Source: Lachnospiraceae bacterium (GTDB taxonomy: Bacteria; Bacillota_A; Clostridia; Lachnospirales; Lachnospiraceae). From it: 9,433 nt of DNA. Within the stretch, counting starts at the first letter, position 1. Each line of letters opens with the position of its first letter. Position numbers and translations under genes: made by a program. Under the pieces are notes generated by a model that made no database searches, had not been told where the DNA came from, and worked only from the letters and a program-made list of their open reading frames with translations. This document shows, piece by piece, positions 1-5,187 of the stretch. The stretch is from contig JAGDDC010000034.1 of assembly GCA_017958245.1 (NCBI GenBank), forward strand, positions 1 to 9,433, read 5' to 3'.

Positions 1-32
1 GCGATCCGCTCCGCCGCTTCCGTCGGTATCAT
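1..32 (-). CDS. Start of an unidentified gene downstream of recF (partial)
   Basis: A reading frame opens at an ATG (30-32, minus strand) that overlaps the recF stop codon in an ATGA arrangement and runs off the window edge. Only about ten residues are visible (MIPTEAAERI). A purine-rich GGAAAAG lies just upstream and could serve as a ribosome binding site. The stop-start overlap suggests translational coupling to recF. In related genomes the gene after recF may be a DUF721/DciA-like protein, a RemB-type small protein or gyrB; the visible residues do not decide between these. It could also be a chance overlap. Confidence 0.4.
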   Translation of the reverse strand, partial: MIPTEAAERI

Positions 33-1117
33 ATCTTTTCCGCGCGGCTTATGCTTCCGTTCTCCACGTGATATATCCTGTCGCACGACAGCCTGTTTTC
101 GACGAACTCCTCCAGGCCCGTGCAGCTAATCATCGTCTGTGTATCCTTTATGCTGTCGAGGAGCATGGTCTGCCTGTCCCTGTCGAGCTCAGACAAAACG
201 TCGTCGAGCAGCAGCACCGGATTGTCCCCGATCTTGTTCTTTACGAGCTCTATCTCCGCGAGCTTGAGCGAAAGGGCCGTGGTCCTCTGCTGCCCCTGCG
301 AGCCGAACTTCCTCGCGCTCTCGCCGTTTATCAGAAACTCAAGGTCGTCCCTGTGTGGACCTACCGAAACCGCCTTCAAGAAAACGTCCCGGTCTCTGTT
401 CAAAAAGAGCTTCTCCGCAAATGCGTCCGCTGAGACGTCATACATGTACCTGAGCTTCAGTTCCTCTTTTCCGAGCGACAGCGAACTGTGTATGCTCCCT
501 ATGATCATGTTGAGGTCATCCGTGAACCTCTTTCTCGCATCGATTATGTAAGAGCCGTATTTGACGAGCTGCTCGTCCCATATGTCCATGGTATCACCGA
601 GTCTGCCCAGGTCGATCTTTTTGAGCAGCGAGTTTTTTTGGTTCAGGGCGTGGTTATAGTACGACAGGTTGTGCATATACAGCCTGTCGAGCTGGCACAG
701 CTCCATGTCCATGAACCTTCGCCTTTCGGCGGGGCCGTTCTTGATGATCTGCAGGTCGTCCGGCGAAAAAGAGACTATGTTTACGAGACCATAGAGCTCT
801 GCTGCCTTTTTTATGGGGTTTCCGTCGATCGCTATGCCCTTCGACTTATTTTTTCTAAGGTGCATATCGATCTTGTGCTCTATATCTCTCTTGTCGAAGA
901 CGATCCTTATGTGCGCCTCATCGGCGTCGAACCTGATCATCTCCCTCTCTTTGCTTCCCTTTTGCGATTTGGAGGTGCAGCCGAAGAACAAAGCCTCAAG
1001 GAGGTTTGTCTTTCCCTGCGCGTTGTTTCCGTAGAGTATGTTGACTCCGCTGTCAAACTCAACATACGCTTTCTCATAATTCCTAAAATCGCTTACCTCA
1101 AGACTTGTTATGTTCAT
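29..1117 (-). CDS. recF: DNA replication and repair protein RecF
   Basis: RecF is an SMC-like ATPase that binds single-strand gaps at stalled forks and, with RecO and RecR, helps load RecA. The 362-residue length fits the family (B. subtilis about 370). Visible motifs are the Walker A loop GNNAQGKTN (residues 30-38), the conserved PAERRRFMDME block (129-139), SVGPHRDD (251-258), the ABC-type signature SQGQQRTT (273-280), Walker B VLLLDD (301-306) and the SELD D-loop (309-312). The N-terminus (NITSLEVSDFRNYEK) aligns well with known RecF starts. It is the fourth gene of the dnaA operon, 25 nt after the S4 protein gene. The ribosome binding site is not ideal: AGAAGGA lies about 19 nt upstream, overlapping the previous stop codon, and a second AGGA is almost adjacent to the ATG. 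No in-frame alternative start is nearby. Confidence 0.97.
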   Translation of the reverse strand: MNITSLEVSDFRNYEKAYVEFDSGVNILYGNNAQGKTNLLEALFFGCTSKSQKGSKEREMIRFDADEAHIRIVFDKRDIEHKIDMHLRKNKSKGIAIDGNPIKKAAELYGLVNIVSFSPDDLQIIKNGPAERRRFMDMELCQLDRLYMHNLSYYNHALNQKNSLLKKIDLGRLGDTMDIWDEQLVKYGSYIIDARKRFTDDLNMIIGSIHSSLSLGKEELKLRYMYDVSADAFAEKLFLNRDRDVFLKAVSVGPHRDDLEFLINGESARKFGSQGQQRTTALSLKLAEIELVKNKIGDNPVLLLDDVLSELDRDRQTMLLDSIKDTQTMISCTGLEEFVENRLSCDRIYHVENGSISRAEKI

Positions 1118-1142
1118 ATCCTGGTATTTAGGCCGGTCCTTC

Positions 1143-1352
1143 TCAGCTCTTTATGACATACTCTTTGCCTGCGTACGCAAACACATCGCCGTCGTAAAGC
1201 TTCTTTCCTCTTCTCGTCTCGGTCTGACCGTTCACGGTGACCTCTCCCTCTTCTATCAGGACCTTCGCGTCCGCTCCGGTCTCCGCCGCTCCGGAGAGCT
1301 TCATCGCCTGCCCGAGCTTTATGAACTCATCTCTTATGTTTACTGTCGTCAT
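1143..1352 (-). CDS. yaaA: S4-domain RNA-binding protein, YaaA/RlbA family
   Basis: A small S4-like RNA-binding protein whose gene lies between dnaN and recF in most Firmicutes; in B. subtilis it is linked to ribosome assembly. The core S4 pattern is visible: IKLGQAMKLSGAAETGADAK, then the strand-loop VTVNGQTETRRGKKLYDGD. The frame opens at an ATG at 1364, but I prefer the ATG at 1352, giving 69 residues (MTTVNIRDEF...). A GGGGAG ribosome binding site sits correctly before it, and the N-terminus then matches the B. subtilis protein, which has about 15 residues before the LGQ motif. The ATG at 1364 has no good ribosome binding site and lies 1 nt after the dnaN stop. The protein is presumably cytoplasmic and co-transcribed with dnaN and recF; its exact target here is not known. 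Confidence 0.9.
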   Translation of the reverse strand: MTTVNIRDEFIKLGQAMKLSGAAETGADAKVLIEEGEVTVNGQTETRRGKKLYDGDVFAYAGKEYVIKS

Positions 1353-1365
1353 GGTGCTCCCCATA

Positions 1366-2472
1366 CTAGGCCTGGTTGAAGTTTACTGGAAGGATCAGGT
1401 AGATGTATGACTCTTCCCTGTTCTTTATGAAGCAGGGAGACTTGGGATTGACAAGATATATGTCTATCTCCTCGTCGTCTATAACCCTGAGCGCCTCTAT
1501 CAAAAACCTCGGGTTGAAGCCTATCAGTATGTCTTTTCCCTCTCTGGTTATGCCTATCTCCTCGTTGAGCGTTCCGATGGAGGTGTTCATCTTCATTTCC
1601 ATCTTGTCCTCGCCGACGTTCACGATGACGGGCTTTTTCTCGTTTTCTTTTATGAGGAGAGTCGCTCTGTCAAGGCAACTGAACAGCTCTCTCTTGTTTA
1701 TGCGGACCTTCGTCTCGAAATCCGCAGAAAACATCTGGTCTATCTTGTAATACTCTCCCTCTATGAGACGCGAGAGGATGACGGTGTTTTCAAGCACATA
1801 CATGACGTGCTTGTCGGTGAAAAAGATGTTCACCTTGTCTTCCATGTCTCCCGACAGGATCTTGCTCACCTCGCTGAGCGTCTTTCCGGGAACCACGACC
1901 TTTATGTGGCCGTACTCCGCGCCGAGCTTTATCTTCCTGAGCGATATCCTGTGGCCGTCGAGCGAAACCACTCTCATCTCGGAACCGTTGATCTCGAAGA
2001 GCTCGCCTGTCATCAGTTTGTTGTTCTCGTTGTCCGATATCGAGAAGATGGTCTGCCTTATGAGCTCCCTGAGTGTGAACTGCGACATGGTCACGCCGTT
2101 GTTCTGCTCAAACTTAGGCAATGCCGGAAACTCTTCTCCCGTCATGCCCGATATGTTGAACCTTGCCTTTTCGCAGGTGATCTTTGCCATGAGGTTTGCG
2201 TCCGTCTCGATCGTGACGTCGTTGTCCGGAAGCTTCCTGACTATATCCGAGAAGATCTTTGCATTGAGCGCTATAACTCCGTCCTCTATGATCTCCCCCT
2301 TGACTACGGTCTCTATGCCGAGTTCCATGTCGTTGGTTGTGAAAGTGATCTTTCCGTTGCCGACGTTTATCAGGATGCACTCCAAGATCGGCATCGTTGT
2401 CTTTGGCGAAACTGCTCTCAAAGAGATGTTAACGCTTTCTGTCAGATCTGATTTTTTGCAAATGATTTTCAT
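1366..2472 (-). CDS. dnaN: DNA polymerase III beta subunit (sliding clamp)
   Basis: DnaN forms the ring that tethers the replicative polymerase, and many repair proteins, to DNA. At 368 residues it has standard length. It shows the expected N-terminus (MKIICKKSDLTESVN), the conserved TMPILECILI segment at about residues 26-35, the FNISGMTGEEFPALP block typical of the first/second domain, and a C-terminus ending YIYLILPVNFNQA. The C-terminal strand forms part of the peptide-binding pocket in characterised clamps; here the usual Arg after the LPV/MPM motif is Asn. The start at 2472 has a good ribosome binding site (GGAGAGG). It follows dnaA by 180 nt, a spacer that carries DnaA boxes, and precedes the S4 gene by 13 nt. 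I see no convincing separate promoter, so transcription from dnaA is likely. Confidence 0.98.
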   Translation of the reverse strand: MKIICKKSDLTESVNISLRAVSPKTTMPILECILINVGNGKITFTTNDMELGIETVVKGEIIEDGVIALNAKIFSDIVRKLPDNDVTIETDANLMAKITCEKARFNISGMTGEEFPALPKFEQNNGVTMSQFTLRELIRQTIFSISDNENNKLMTGELFEINGSEMRVVSLDGHRISLRKIKLGAEYGHIKVVVPGKTLSEVSKILSGDMEDKVNIFFTDKHVMYVLENTVILSRLIEGEYYKIDQMFSADFETKVRINKRELFSCLDRATLLIKENEKKPVIVNVGEDKMEMKMNTSIGTLNEEIGITREGKDILIGFNPRFLIEALRVIDDEEIDIYLVNPKSPCFIKNREESYIYLILPVNFNQA

Positions 2473-2499
2473 GGCGCCTCTCCGTATTATTTATATTTT

Positions 2500-2514
2500 T
2501 AGTATTATCATTAG
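2500..2514 (+). promoter_or_regulatory. Candidate DnaA-trio element in the unwinding region
   Basis: Five consecutive triplets, TAG TAT TAT CAT TAG, each with A in the middle position, lie directly beside a GC-rich block and then the DnaA box at 2527-2535. The DnaA-trio of B. subtilis is a run of triplets with an invariant central A (5'-TAG-like) that DnaA uses to engage single-stranded DNA. Only the first and last triplets fit the full consensus; the three in between keep the central A only. The function is inferred from layout. Confidence 0.45.
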
Positions 2515-2526
2515 GGGCCGGGGATA

Positions 2527-2535
2527 TGTGGAAAA
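2527..2535 (-). promoter_or_regulatory. DnaA box (one mismatch)
   Basis: TGTGGAAAA, which is TTTTCCACA on the minus strand, one mismatch from the consensus TTATCCACA. It is the box nearest the GC-rich block and AT-rich tract, hence the likely anchor for DnaA at the unwinding site. Confidence 0.65.
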
Positions 2536-2582
2536 GTGGCTCAAGCCCCGCAAATTCAAGCCCTGACCGGTGATGATAAGCA

Positions 2583-2591
2583 TGTGGATTT
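2583..2591 (-). promoter_or_regulatory. Weak DnaA box (two mismatches)
   Basis: TGTGGATTT, differing from TGTGGATAA in its last two bases but keeping the TGTGGAT core. It lies between two better boxes in the dnaA-dnaN spacer. Confidence 0.4.
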
Positions 2592-2609
2592 TATTTGATA
2601 AGGTCCTTG

Positions 2610-2618
2610 TTTTCCACA
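2610..2618 (+). promoter_or_regulatory. DnaA box (one mismatch)
   Basis: TTTTCCACA, one mismatch from TTATCCACA, in the opposite orientation to the boxes at 2527 and 2583. It lies 35 nt from the dnaA stop codon. Confidence 0.6.
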
Positions 2619-2624
2619 TTTGAC

Positions 2625-2647
2625 CCGGAAGAACCCGTCTATTCCGG
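2625..2647 (-). other. Short hairpin just after the dnaA stop
   Basis: CCGGAA and TTCCGG form a perfect 6-bp stem with an 11-nt loop, beginning 6 nt after the dnaA stop on the minus strand. There is no T-tract after it, so it is not a typical intrinsic terminator; it could stabilise the dnaA transcript 3' end or be chance. Confidence 0.3.
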
Positions 2648-2652
2648 TAGTA

Positions 2653-4020
2653 TCAGGTGTCGGGATTTATCTTCTTTATAAGTATATCCACCGTGTTTTT
2701 AATGGCCTGGTCCTTTGATATGTCGTCCTCTATGCGGTTGTAGCCGTGGAGCACGGTCGAGTGATCCCTTCCGAGTATATCTCCGATCTTTGTTATGCTG
2801 CAGCCCGTGAGCTTCTTGCACAGATACATGACGAGCTGCCTGGGATAAGCCACGTTCTTGCTGCGCCCCTTCGAGTATATCTCCTGGGAGTTTATATCGA
2901 AATGCTCCGCTACCGTGTCTATGATGAATTCGCAGGTGATGCTCTTTCTGTCGTTCGGGGAAATGATGTCCCTTATGGCCTCCTGTGCCAGAGCAAGACT
3001 TATGTCTCTCTTCTGCAGCCTTGACATGGCGTTGATCTTCGTGAGCGAGCCCTCAAGTTCTCTGACGTTTGAGGTTATGTTGAAGGCTATGTACTCAAGT
3101 ATGTCATCGCCTATCTCTATGTTGTCCATCTCGGCTTTTTTCCTGAGGATAGCCATCTTGGTCTCAAAGTCGGGAGTGGAGATGTCTGCCATGAGACCCC
3201 ATTCAAACCTTGACTTTAGCCTCTCCTCGAGAGTCACCAGATCCTTCGGCGGTTTATCCGAGGAGATGACTATCTGTTTCTTCGCCTCGTAGAGGGCGTT
3301 GAAGGTGTGGAAGAACTCTTCCTGTGTTCTTTCCTTTCCTATTATAAATTGTATATCATCGACGAGAAGAACATCCACGTTCCTGTACTTGGCCCTGAAC
3401 TCCGGAGGCGTTGTCGCTCCGTGCCTTATTGCCTCGATGAGCTCATTTGTAAAGATCTCGCTCTGAACGTACATGACCTTCAGCTCGGGATGATGCTCTA
3501 TGATGTAGTGAGCGATGGACTGCATGAGGTGAGTCTTTCCGAGTCCCGCCTCCCCGTATATAAAGAGAGGATTGTATGAATTGTCAAATGGCGACTCCGC
3601 CACCGCAAGAGCGGCCGCATGGCTCAACTGGTTGTTTGAGCTGACCACGAAGTTGTCGAAGGTGTACCTCGGGTTTAAGTTGTGAACGAGACCGGATGTG
3701 CGGGGCTTTATGTCCTGAGCTTTTGGTTTCTCGTCGACGGCCGCGCTGCCCTTTATGTCTATCTCGACTTCGGTACCTATCTTCTCCTCTATAGCGTTCT
3801 TTATGAAGATCCCGTAGTTGTTGATGATATGGTTGATGCCGAGAGCGGGGACTTTGGAAGAGTCGACGGTGAGCACTACCCTGTTGCCGTCCTCGACGCT
3901 TTCAACCTGAAGAGAAGAAAGCCAGGTCTTGTATGAAACTTCCGATATATTAAAACCCTCTTTTAAATAGGTAAGAATACCGTTCCAGTTTTTCTTAAGG
4001 TCCGATAACAAATTGTCCAT
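2653..4020 (-). CDS. dnaA: Chromosomal replication initiator protein DnaA
   Basis: DnaA binds DnaA boxes as ATP-bound filaments, opens the origin and recruits the helicase. The 455 residues show all four domains. Domain I (1 to about 85) has a WLSSLQVES-type hydrophobic segment. A short linker, domain II, spans about 90-115. Domain III is the AAA+ ATPase, starting PRYTFDNFVV, with Walker A GEAGLGKT (156-163), Walker B LLVDD (218-222), sensor I VISSDKPP (251-258), the box VII arginine in SRFEWGL (270-276) and sensor II NVRELEG (318-324). Domain IV carries the box-recognition signature GRDHSTVLHGYNRI (417-430). The start at 4020 has a good AGAGG site 7 nt upstream. A promoter sits at 4097-4125, only a few bases from a perfect DnaA box, so DnaA probably represses its own gene. 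It heads the dnaA-dnaN-S4-recF operon. Confidence 0.99.
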   Translation of the reverse strand: MDNLLSDLKKNWNGILTYLKEGFNISEVSYKTWLSSLQVESVEDGNRVVLTVDSSKVPALGINHIINNYGIFIKNAIEEKIGTEVEIDIKGSAAVDEKPKAQDIKPRTSGLVHNLNPRYTFDNFVVSSNNQLSHAAALAVAESPFDNSYNPLFIYGEAGLGKTHLMQSIAHYIIEHHPELKVMYVQSEIFTNELIEAIRHGATTPPEFRAKYRNVDVLLVDDIQFIIGKERTQEEFFHTFNALYEAKKQIVISSDKPPKDLVTLEERLKSRFEWGLMADISTPDFETKMAILRKKAEMDNIEIGDDILEYIAFNITSNVRELEGSLTKINAMSRLQKRDISLALAQEAIRDIISPNDRKSITCEFIIDTVAEHFDINSQEIYSKGRSKNVAYPRQLVMYLCKKLTGCSITKIGDILGRDHSTVLHGYNRIEDDISKDQAIKNTVDILIKKINPDT

Positions 4021-4096
4021 GAAAGTACCTCTTGCTTTTATTCATGCGCGATGTGTCACGTGCAAATATATTACAGGAATCAGGACACACAGTATT

Positions 4097-4125
4097 ATTT
4101 TATATCAAAACGGGTTTTTTTTCAA
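4097..4125 (-). promoter_or_regulatory. Promoter of the dnaA operon
   Basis: On the minus strand TTGAAA (4120-4125) and TAAAAT (4097-4102) are separated by exactly 17 bp, close to the sigma-A consensus TTGACA/TATAAT. Transcription would start near 4090, leaving a leader of about 70 nt before dnaA. Perfect DnaA boxes begin 8 bp upstream of the -35 element, which suggests autoregulation. Confidence 0.75.
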
Positions 4126-4132
4126 TGACGAT

Positions 4133-4141
4133 TTATCCACA
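4133..4141 (+). promoter_or_regulatory. DnaA box (perfect)
   Basis: Exact TTATCCACA. It lies 22 bp (start to start, about two helical turns) before an identical box, so both face the same side of the helix, and it is 8 bp from the dnaA promoter -35 element. Confidence 0.92.
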
Positions 4142-4154
4142 GCCGTTTCTTGAG

Positions 4155-4163
4155 TTATCCACA
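4155..4163 (+). promoter_or_regulatory. DnaA box (perfect)
   Basis: Exact TTATCCACA, same orientation as the box at 4133, two helical turns away. Confidence 0.92.
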
Positions 4164-4171
4164 AAAAGTTA

Positions 4172-4225
4172 GCCTAAAATAAGGGAAAAGGGGTCATTTG
4201 AAAAGATAATGAGTCTTTTTTAGGC
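4172..4225. repeat. Inverted repeat GCCTAAAA/TTTTAGGC in oriC
   Basis: GCCTAAAA (4172-4179) and its exact reverse complement TTTTAGGC (4218-4225) enclose a 38-nt AT-rich segment. It lies immediately beside the inverted repeat at 4227-4261. It could be a binding site pair or chance; the arms are 8 bp. Confidence 0.5.
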
Positions 4226-4226
4226 G

Positions 4227-4261
4227 GTTATGAACACTTTTATGTGGATAATGTTCATAAC
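4227..4261. repeat. 10-bp inverted repeat enclosing a DnaA box
   Basis: GTTATGAACA (4227-4236) and its exact reverse complement TGTTCATAAC (4252-4261) flank a 15-nt centre that ends in the perfect DnaA box at 4243-4251. Each arm contains TTATGAACA, which differs from the DnaA box TTATCCACA only at the two central bases, so the arms may be weak DnaA sites or a site for another origin-binding protein. Confidence 0.7.
4243..4251 (-). promoter_or_regulatory. DnaA box (perfect)
   Basis: TGTGGATAA, the exact reverse complement of TTATCCACA. It directly abuts a variant 9-mer, TGTTCATAA (4252-4260), in the same orientation, giving a head-to-tail pair with no spacer. Confidence 0.92.
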
Positions 4262-4320
4262 TTTCTATCTTTGTAGTTTCATTTTTCCTATAAAATCGGG
4301 CCTTCTCCAAAAAGTTTTAC

Positions 4321-4349
4321 TTGACGTTGAAAAACAATGCTAATATAAT
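4321..4349 (+). promoter_or_regulatory. Promoter of the rpmH operon
   Basis: TTGACG (4321-4326), a 17-bp spacer and a perfect TATAAT (4344-4349): a near-consensus sigma-A promoter. Transcription would start near 4356, leaving a leader of about 60 nt. It is the strongest promoter-like sequence in the window, as expected for a ribosomal protein operon. Confidence 0.88.
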
Positions 4350-4418
4350 AGTACTGCTATGCGGATTGACCGGTAGCGATATATGTAGGGTTTTTATAGG
4401 TGAAAGGAGGTGTGTATC

Positions 4419-4553
4419 ATGAAAATGACATTCCAGCCTAAGAACAGGCAGAGATCAAAAGTTCACGGTTTCAGACAGAGAATGAGAACTGCAAACGGCA
4501 GAAAGGTTTTATCTGCAAGAAGAGCAAAGGGAAGACATACTTTATCAGCTTAG
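4419..4553 (+). CDS. rpmH: 50S ribosomal protein L34
   Basis: L34 is a very small, strongly basic protein of the large ribosomal subunit. The 44 codons give [18 protein letters not shown]..., followed by [19 protein letters not shown] and HTLSA, the universal L34 pattern; length is exactly that of the family. A near-perfect ribosome binding site AAAGGAGGTG (4403-4412) is 6 nt before the ATG, and a near-consensus promoter lies 70 bp upstream. It is the first gene of the operon and is followed by rnpA, as in nearly all bacteria. Confidence 0.98.
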   Translation: MKMTFQPKNRQRSKVHGFRQRMRTANGRKVLSARRAKGRHTLSA

Positions 4554-4607
4554 GTCGCAGTTATGTGGCCTTTTCTTCTGTCACAGTATTTGCAGGGAGA
4601 GGACAGT

Positions 4608-4952
4608 TTGATCGAGACGATAAAAAAGACATATGAATTTGACAGGGTGTATAAGACCGGAAGGTCATTTGCGAACAGATACCTTGTCATGTATGTTTAC
4701 GCGAACGATCGAAAAAAGAGCCGATTAGGAGTATCGGTCAGCAAGAGAGTCGGCAACAGTGTCGTAAGGCACAGGGTTTCGCGGCTCATCAAAGAAAGCT
4801 TTAGATTAAGCTTTGATATGTTCAATAGTGGTTTGGACATTGTAGTTATCGCAAGAAAAGGAACGGGGAATCTTAAGCTTGAGGATGTAAAAGGGGCTTT
4901 TATCCATTTGCTCAAGCTTCACGGCATATATAAGGAAAGAGCCGATGGGTAA
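4608..4952 (+). CDS. rnpA: Ribonuclease P protein component
   Basis: RnpA is the small basic protein that helps the catalytic RNA of RNase P cut the 5' leader from pre-tRNAs. The family core is clear: [47 protein letters not shown] and DIVVIARKG. The frame extends up to an ATG at 4563, but I choose the TTG at 4608 (114 residues). GGGAGAGGA (4595-4603) is correctly spaced before it, the ATG has no ribosome binding site, and the resulting N-terminus ([10 protein letters not shown]) matches the usual length of about 115-120. The signature RNR motif reads RHR (residues 54-56). It lies 54 nt after rpmH and overlaps yidD by 8 nt. The start choice is less certain than the identity. Confidence 0.95.
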   Translation: MIETIKKTYEFDRVYKTGRSFANRYLVMYVYANDRKKSRLGVSVSKRVGNSVVRHRVSRLIKESFRLSFDMFNSGLDIVVIARKGTGNLKLEDVKGAFIHLLKLHGIYKERADG

Positions 4953-5160
4953 AAAGATCATTATTTCTCTTATCAGATTCTATCGTAAATACTTGTCAGG
5001 TCTGAAAAGAAGACCAACGTGTATATATATCCCCACTTGTTCAGCCTACGCGATAGAGGCTGTTGAGCGCCACGGAGCGCTGAAGGGGAGCATCCTCGCT
5101 GTCAAGAGACTTCTGAGGTGCCATCCCTTTGCAAAAGGGGGTTTTGATCCCGTTCCATAG
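4945..5160 (+). CDS. yidD: Membrane protein insertion efficiency factor YidD
   Basis: YidD is a small membrane-associated protein that assists YidC-dependent insertion. At 71 residues it has the family signature: an amphipathic basic N-terminus ([17 protein letters not shown]), [23 protein letters not shown] with its conserved Cys pair, then [18 protein letters not shown] at the C-terminus. The start at 4945 overlaps the end of rnpA by 8 nt, suggesting translational coupling, and AAGGA lies 8 nt before it. It is 27 nt from yidC, its functional partner. The identity is secure; the mechanism of this family is not well known. Confidence 0.96.
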   Translation: MGKKIIISLIRFYRKYLSGLKRRPTCIYIPTCSAYAIEAVERHGALKGSILAVKRLLRCHPFAKGGFDPVP

Positions 5161-5187
5161 AAGGTTCCTGCGATTTAGGAGGAAACA

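Larger units (their letters stand above)
2473..2652. other. Downstream half of oriC (dnaA-dnaN spacer)
   Basis: A non-coding spacer of 180 bp between dnaA and dnaN. It contains three DnaA-box-like 9-mers (2527-2535, 2583-2591, 2610-2618), a GC-rich block (GGGGCCGGGG, 2514-2523) and, next to it, an AT-rich tract (about 2484-2513). In B. subtilis the equivalent spacer holds the DNA unwinding element, with order AT-rich/DnaA-trio, GC-rich stretch, DnaA box. The same order is seen here, so this is the probable site of strand opening. The box matches and AT content are seen; the unwinding role is inferred. Confidence 0.75.
4021..4418. other. Upstream half of oriC (dnaA-rpmH divergent spacer)
   Basis: A non-coding stretch of 398 bp between two divergent operons. 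It holds the dnaA leader (4021 to about 4090), the dnaA promoter (4097-4125), a pair of perfect DnaA boxes 22 bp apart (4133-4141, 4155-4163), an AT-rich middle, nested inverted repeats (4172-4225 and 4227-4261) around a third perfect DnaA box (4243-4251), then the rpmH promoter (4321-4349) and its leader. Box clusters on both sides of dnaA are the classical bipartite Firmicute origin. I see no small gene or RNA gene in it. Confidence 0.9.

Noticed and set aside
1353..1364. ATG at 1364 as the start of the S4 protein
   Set aside because: It has no good ribosome binding site, while GGGGAG precedes the ATG at 1352 and the shorter protein matches the family N-terminus.
1763..2566. Long plus-strand reading frame of 267 codons opposite dnaN
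   Set aside because: It lies antisense to the well-supported dnaN gene, has a Ser/Leu/Met-rich composition typical of shadow frames, and matches no family I recognise.
4356..4418. Riboswitch or leader peptide before rpmH
   Set aside because: The leader is only about 60 nt with no clear aptamer-like pairing or terminator, and no coding frame with a ribosome binding site.
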